DNA of 16,480 nucleotides from Nitrospira sp. (GTDB taxonomy: Bacteria > Nitrospirota > Nitrospiria > Nitrospirales > Nitrospiraceae): NCBI GenBank assembly GCA_020697375.1, contig JAJFBJ010000086.1, forward strand, positions 1-16,480, in the 5' to 3' direction. The position numbers and the translations under genes are program-made. The notes below the pieces were generated by a model. It did not search any database. It saw nothing but the letters and a program-made list of their open reading frames with translations, and was not told where the DNA came from. Of this stretch, positions 14,023 to 16,480 are shown one piece after another (position 1 is the stretch's first letter; each line of letters starts with the position of its first letter).

Positions 14023-15666
14023 CTAACTCGTTGGACTCGCAGCCGTCTTTCCCGAGGCAGGGGCTGTCGGATGCGCATGGCGCCGAGACCGGATAATCTC
14101 CTCCAAATTCAGCAGCGCTTCCCGTCCGGAATTGTTTTGGATGCCGCGAATGAGATTGGCATCGGCATAGTGGGCGCTGTTCGATCCTTGTCCTGATGAA
14201 GAGGTTTGAGACAATGATCCGGTCCAGGTCCGAGGATCCAGGCTGCCCTCCTTCTGTTGCCAGGCGGCGAGACAGGCCTTGGCGATGATCTTGTTGAGCG
14301 GCGCGGGATTGTACAGGAGCTTACGGATGCTTGTCGGGGTCAACATGAGAGGGTTGTATCCCGCCGATAAGTAGCCCTCTTCCAGCAGCCGGTGCTCGAG
14401 ATCCGTATTGGGTTGGATACCGAGGAAGAACATCAGAGGAAAGACCCGTTCCTCTCCCAAGATCGAAGCCACCTTCTTATAGGACTCAACACTTTGGAGC
14501 AGGCTTTCTTCGGTTTCCTTCGGAGAGTTCAGTGAATAATTGAGGATCACCTTTCCCTTGAAGCCGGCCTCGGCCAGATAGCGGCAGCCGTCGTAGAGCC
14601 GTTCGAGCTTGAAGCCCATGTGCAGGTTATTCAGCACCTCTTGCGATCCGGAGGTGATGGCCACTTCCAGATCGCCGACTCCCGACCGCACCATCAGCTT
14701 GGCCAGTTCGGGGGTAATCAATGAGGTACGGATGTAGCCTGACCATTCGATTTCCAATTTCCCGCTCAGAATGCGTTCGAGAATCTCCGTGCACTGCGGA
14801 TAGGCTTCTTTCCCCGTGATGAACTGGGCATCCGTAAACCAGAATCGGCGGGCGCCCCACTGGTGATAATGCTGGGAAATGTCCTTCACGACCATTTCAG
14901 GGGGACGGTAGCGCACGCGCTTCCCTTCAATATAGGGATAGAGGCAGAAGGCGCAATCGTAGGGACAGCCGCGCTTCGTCTGGACGCCGATGGATTCGTC
15001 CATGTAAGCGCCATGTTGAGGGAATATGGAGGTCAGATAGGGCAGATCGACGGTCAAGGCGTCGAGCAACGCCGGGGCGCCTTGATTTCCTTTGCGCGTC
15101 TGCTTCCCTTCGCGAATGATATAGCGTTCATTGGCGAGCGATTCGCCGTTGATGACCTTGAGGATCGCGTCCTCCCCCTCGCCCAGAATGCCGATCGTTC
15201 CTTCAGGAAGTTTCTCAATCAACTGGTCGGCAAAGGCCGTGAACGCTCCGCCCCCGATCATGATCTGGCTCCTGGGAAACTCTTTGCGGATCAACCAGGG
15301 ATAGGACAGGTTCGCACGGATGTGGCTGTAGTAGCGATAGAGTTGCTTGAGTCCCGCGAACGAGGCCACCACCCGCTTGATGGGATTACCGGCGAAATAA
15401 AAGTTGAACGCATGCTCCAGGGAGGCATCGCCTTCGTGGGGAGAGAAAATTTGAATGTCCCGCCAGGAAAAGCAGACCAGATCCGGCTTGAAGTCGAGGG
15501 CTGCATCGCGGATCGCCTGGCTGCGCTGGGATTCCGGGAACAGCGACAGGTCCAGAATGCGTTGCCGCACTTCCGGCTTCCGGCGATGGATAAAATCCGC
15601 CAGATAGGTCACGCCGATCGGGTAGACCTTCTTACAGGGGAGAAAGATGTAGAGGATGGAGGTCAT
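14023..15666 (-). CDS. Radical-SAM enzyme of the B12-binding class (BchE/HpnJ-like layout)
   Basis: A 547-residue protein. The N-terminal ~210 residues have the Rossmann-like plan of cobalamin-binding domains: a first strand SILYIFLPC, then PDLVCFSW (61-68), IMIGGGAFTAFAD (135-147) and ILGEGED (160-166). I do not see the DxHxxG cobalamin-ligand motif, so B12 binding is uncertain. The radical-SAM domain has RGCPYDCAFC (C234, C238, C241), WFTDAQF and an EVAITSGSQEVL strand. The C-terminal ~60 residues are Ser/Gly-rich and low in complexity. Relatives modify tetrapyrroles, hopanoids or peptides; the substrate here is unknown. ATG 15666 lacks a good ribosome-binding site but gives a complete first strand. 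It lies 122 nt after the quinone methyltransferase gene. Confidence 0.75.
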   Translation of the reverse strand: MTSILYIFLPCKKVYPIGVTYLADFIHRRKPEVRQRILDLSLFPESQRSQAIRDAALDFKPDLVCFSWRDIQIFSPHEGDASLEHAFNFYFAGNPIKRVVASFAGLKQLYRYYSHIRANLSYPWLIRKEFPRSQIMIGGGAFTAFADQLIEKLPEGTIGILGEGEDAILKVINGESLANERYIIREGKQTRKGNQGAPALLDALTVDLPYLTSIFPQHGAYMDESIGVQTKRGCPYDCAFCLYPYIEGKRVRYRPPEMVVKDISQHYHQWGARRFWFTDAQFITGKEAYPQCTEILERILSGKLEIEWSGYIRTSLITPELAKLMVRSGVGDLEVAITSGSQEVLNNLHMGFKLERLYDGCRYLAEAGFKGKVILNYSLNSPKETEESLLQSVESYKKVASILGEERVFPLMFFLGIQPNTDLEHRLLEEGYLSAGYNPLMLTPTSIRKLLYNPAPLNKIIAKACLAAWQQKEGSLDPRTWTGSLSQTSSSGQGSNSAHYADANLIRGIQNNSGREALLNLEEIIRSRRHAHPTAPASGKTAASPTS

Positions 15667-15670
15667 AGAT

Positions 15671-15777
15671 AGTTATAAGTTCTGAGTTAGGGATGGAGAG
15701 TAAGACATTTCGGTCCCCTTACTGTCCTCTTGCTCCAAGTCAGACCGGCAACTCAGAAGTAGAACTCATAATTCAGA
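15671..15777. repeat. AT-rich imperfect inverted repeat between ubiE and the radical-SAM gene
   Basis: TTATAAGTTCTGAGTT (15674-15689) is mirrored on the other strand by TTATGAGTTCT and GAGTT, with a 6-nt insertion (15749-15771). The spacer is about 60 bp. Its style (TTATGA, GAATT, CTGAAT words) resembles the repeat at 11670-11741. Both fill gaps upstream of radical-SAM genes and may be copies of one element family. Confidence 0.4.
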
Positions 15778-15788
15778 ATCTGTAGCTG

Positions 15789-16480
15789 CTATTTCGTCGC
15801 AATGTGTATCGCCACGATCCCACCCGTCAGGTTGCGATATTCCACTTGCCGAAATCCCGCTTCCCGCAATAGCGCCGCCAGTCGCTCCTGGTCGGGAAAG
15901 GTCCGGATCGATGCCGGCAGGTATTCGTAGACTCCCGTCCGGTCGCGCGCGACCTTCGTGCCGAGGAATACCAATCATAGAGCCCGCGCAACCAGCCATA
16001 GGCCGGGCGAGAAAACTCCAGGCAGACGAATCGTCCGCCGGGTCGCAGAACCCGCCGGATCTCCATGAAGGCCTGCATCAGGTTGCCCACGTTGCGCATG
16101 CAGAAGCCGGTGGTCACGGCATGGAACGTATCGTCGGGGAAACCCAGCTGCTCGGCGTTGGCCTGGAGGCAGGTGATGCGCCGGCTGAGTCCGCGCCCTG
16201 CGACCTTTCTCAAACCCTCCGCCAGCATGGCATGATTCAAGTCGGAGGCCACGACATGGCCCTGACTGCCCATCTTCGGTTCGATCAAGAGCGCGAGATC
16301 CGCGGTTCCGGCGCCGATATCGAGCGCGCGACCGTTCGTGATGATGGGAACGTACGACGCCGTGAGGCGTTTCCATCGGTGGTGCAGGCCGAAACTCAGC
16401 AGTGTATTGTTGAGATCGTAGCAGCGAGCGATCGCCGTGAACATCCGCTGCACCGCCTGCTCGCGAGCCTGCCCGGACCA
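15789..16480 (-). CDS. ubiE: UbiE/MenG-type quinone C-methyltransferase, frameshifted and 5'-partial
   Basis: This SAM-dependent enzyme C-methylates demethylmenaquinone or a ubiquinone precursor. The frame is still open at the right edge ([13 protein letters not shown]...), so the start lies outside. The family N-terminus [21 protein letters not shown] motif [12 protein letters not shown], a [17 protein letters not shown] segment and [14 protein letters not shown] are all present. After LYDWYS, near 15965, this frame turns Arg/Ser-rich, while a neighbouring frame carries the true family C-terminus: [20 protein letters not shown], then [15 protein letters not shown] and [11 protein letters not shown], stopping at 15789. 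The usual F-x-x-L-P residues between the two halves are also missing. A small deletion not divisible by three is therefore likely. It may be real or an assembly error. Without correction the product lacks the C-terminal ~60 residues. Confidence 0.75.

Noticed and set aside
14863..15672. 269-codon plus-strand frame opposite the B12-type radical-SAM gene
   Set aside because: The minus strand shows the CxxxCxxC motif and family strands; the plus product is His/Asp/Arg-rich without any recognisable domain.
1..16480. CRISPR arrays, insertion sequences or prophage genes
   Set aside because: I saw no regularly spaced direct repeats, no transposase or integrase motifs and no terminal inverted repeats flanking a gene.

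Overview
The window reads as a chromosomal segment of a chemolithotrophic, menaquinone- or ubiquinone-using Gram-negative bacterium, most likely a member of Nitrospirota (Nitrospira-like). That placement is an inference. It rests on a FadL-type outer-membrane protein, many c-type haem and radical-SAM proteins, BchB-type PCP_red domains without any photosynthesis genes, and the general codon style. All thirteen genes I can support lie on the minus strand, so the text below follows transcription from high to low coordinates.

Right part (16480 to 9658). A UbiE/MenG-type quinone methyltransferase runs off the right edge and carries a reading-frame break near 15965. It is followed by a radical-SAM enzyme of the B12-dependent architecture (14023-15666) and a 698-residue protein with two ATP-binding universal-stress domains, three PCP_red domains and a rubredoxin-like Cys4 knuckle (11761-13857). 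Next come a NirJ/AhbC-style radical-SAM/SPASM protein that itself ends in a PCP_red-like tail (10251-11666) and a four-helix CopD-like membrane protein (9658-10173). PCP_red is the C-terminal domain of the dark protochlorophyllide reductase subunit BchB/ChlB. Four copies in two neighbouring genes suggest that these two proteins work together.

Middle part (9365 to 3304). A periplasmic di-haem cytochrome c of the RoxA/CcpA-like type precedes a 905-residue hybrid histidine kinase. The kinase has a Cys-containing N-terminal sensor, two membrane helices, GAF, HisKA, HATPase and receiver domains. A FadL/OmpP1 outer-membrane channel follows.

Left part (2820 to 1). Two short operons encode mostly small exported or membrane proteins. 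One has a 68-residue membrane protein and a DUF928-like protein. The other has a Cys-rich putative lipoprotein, an unknown soluble protein and a Cys-rich secreted protein cut by the left edge. Each operon is preceded by the same 108-bp module. It contains four GTATC/GATAC-like half-sites spaced exactly 11 bp apart and a perfectly shared 14-bp block. This looks like a duplicated operator-promoter serving a small regulon. A single GTATC-N6-GATAC palindrome also lies upstream of the di-haem cytochrome. No tRNA, rRNA, CRISPR array or insertion sequence was found.
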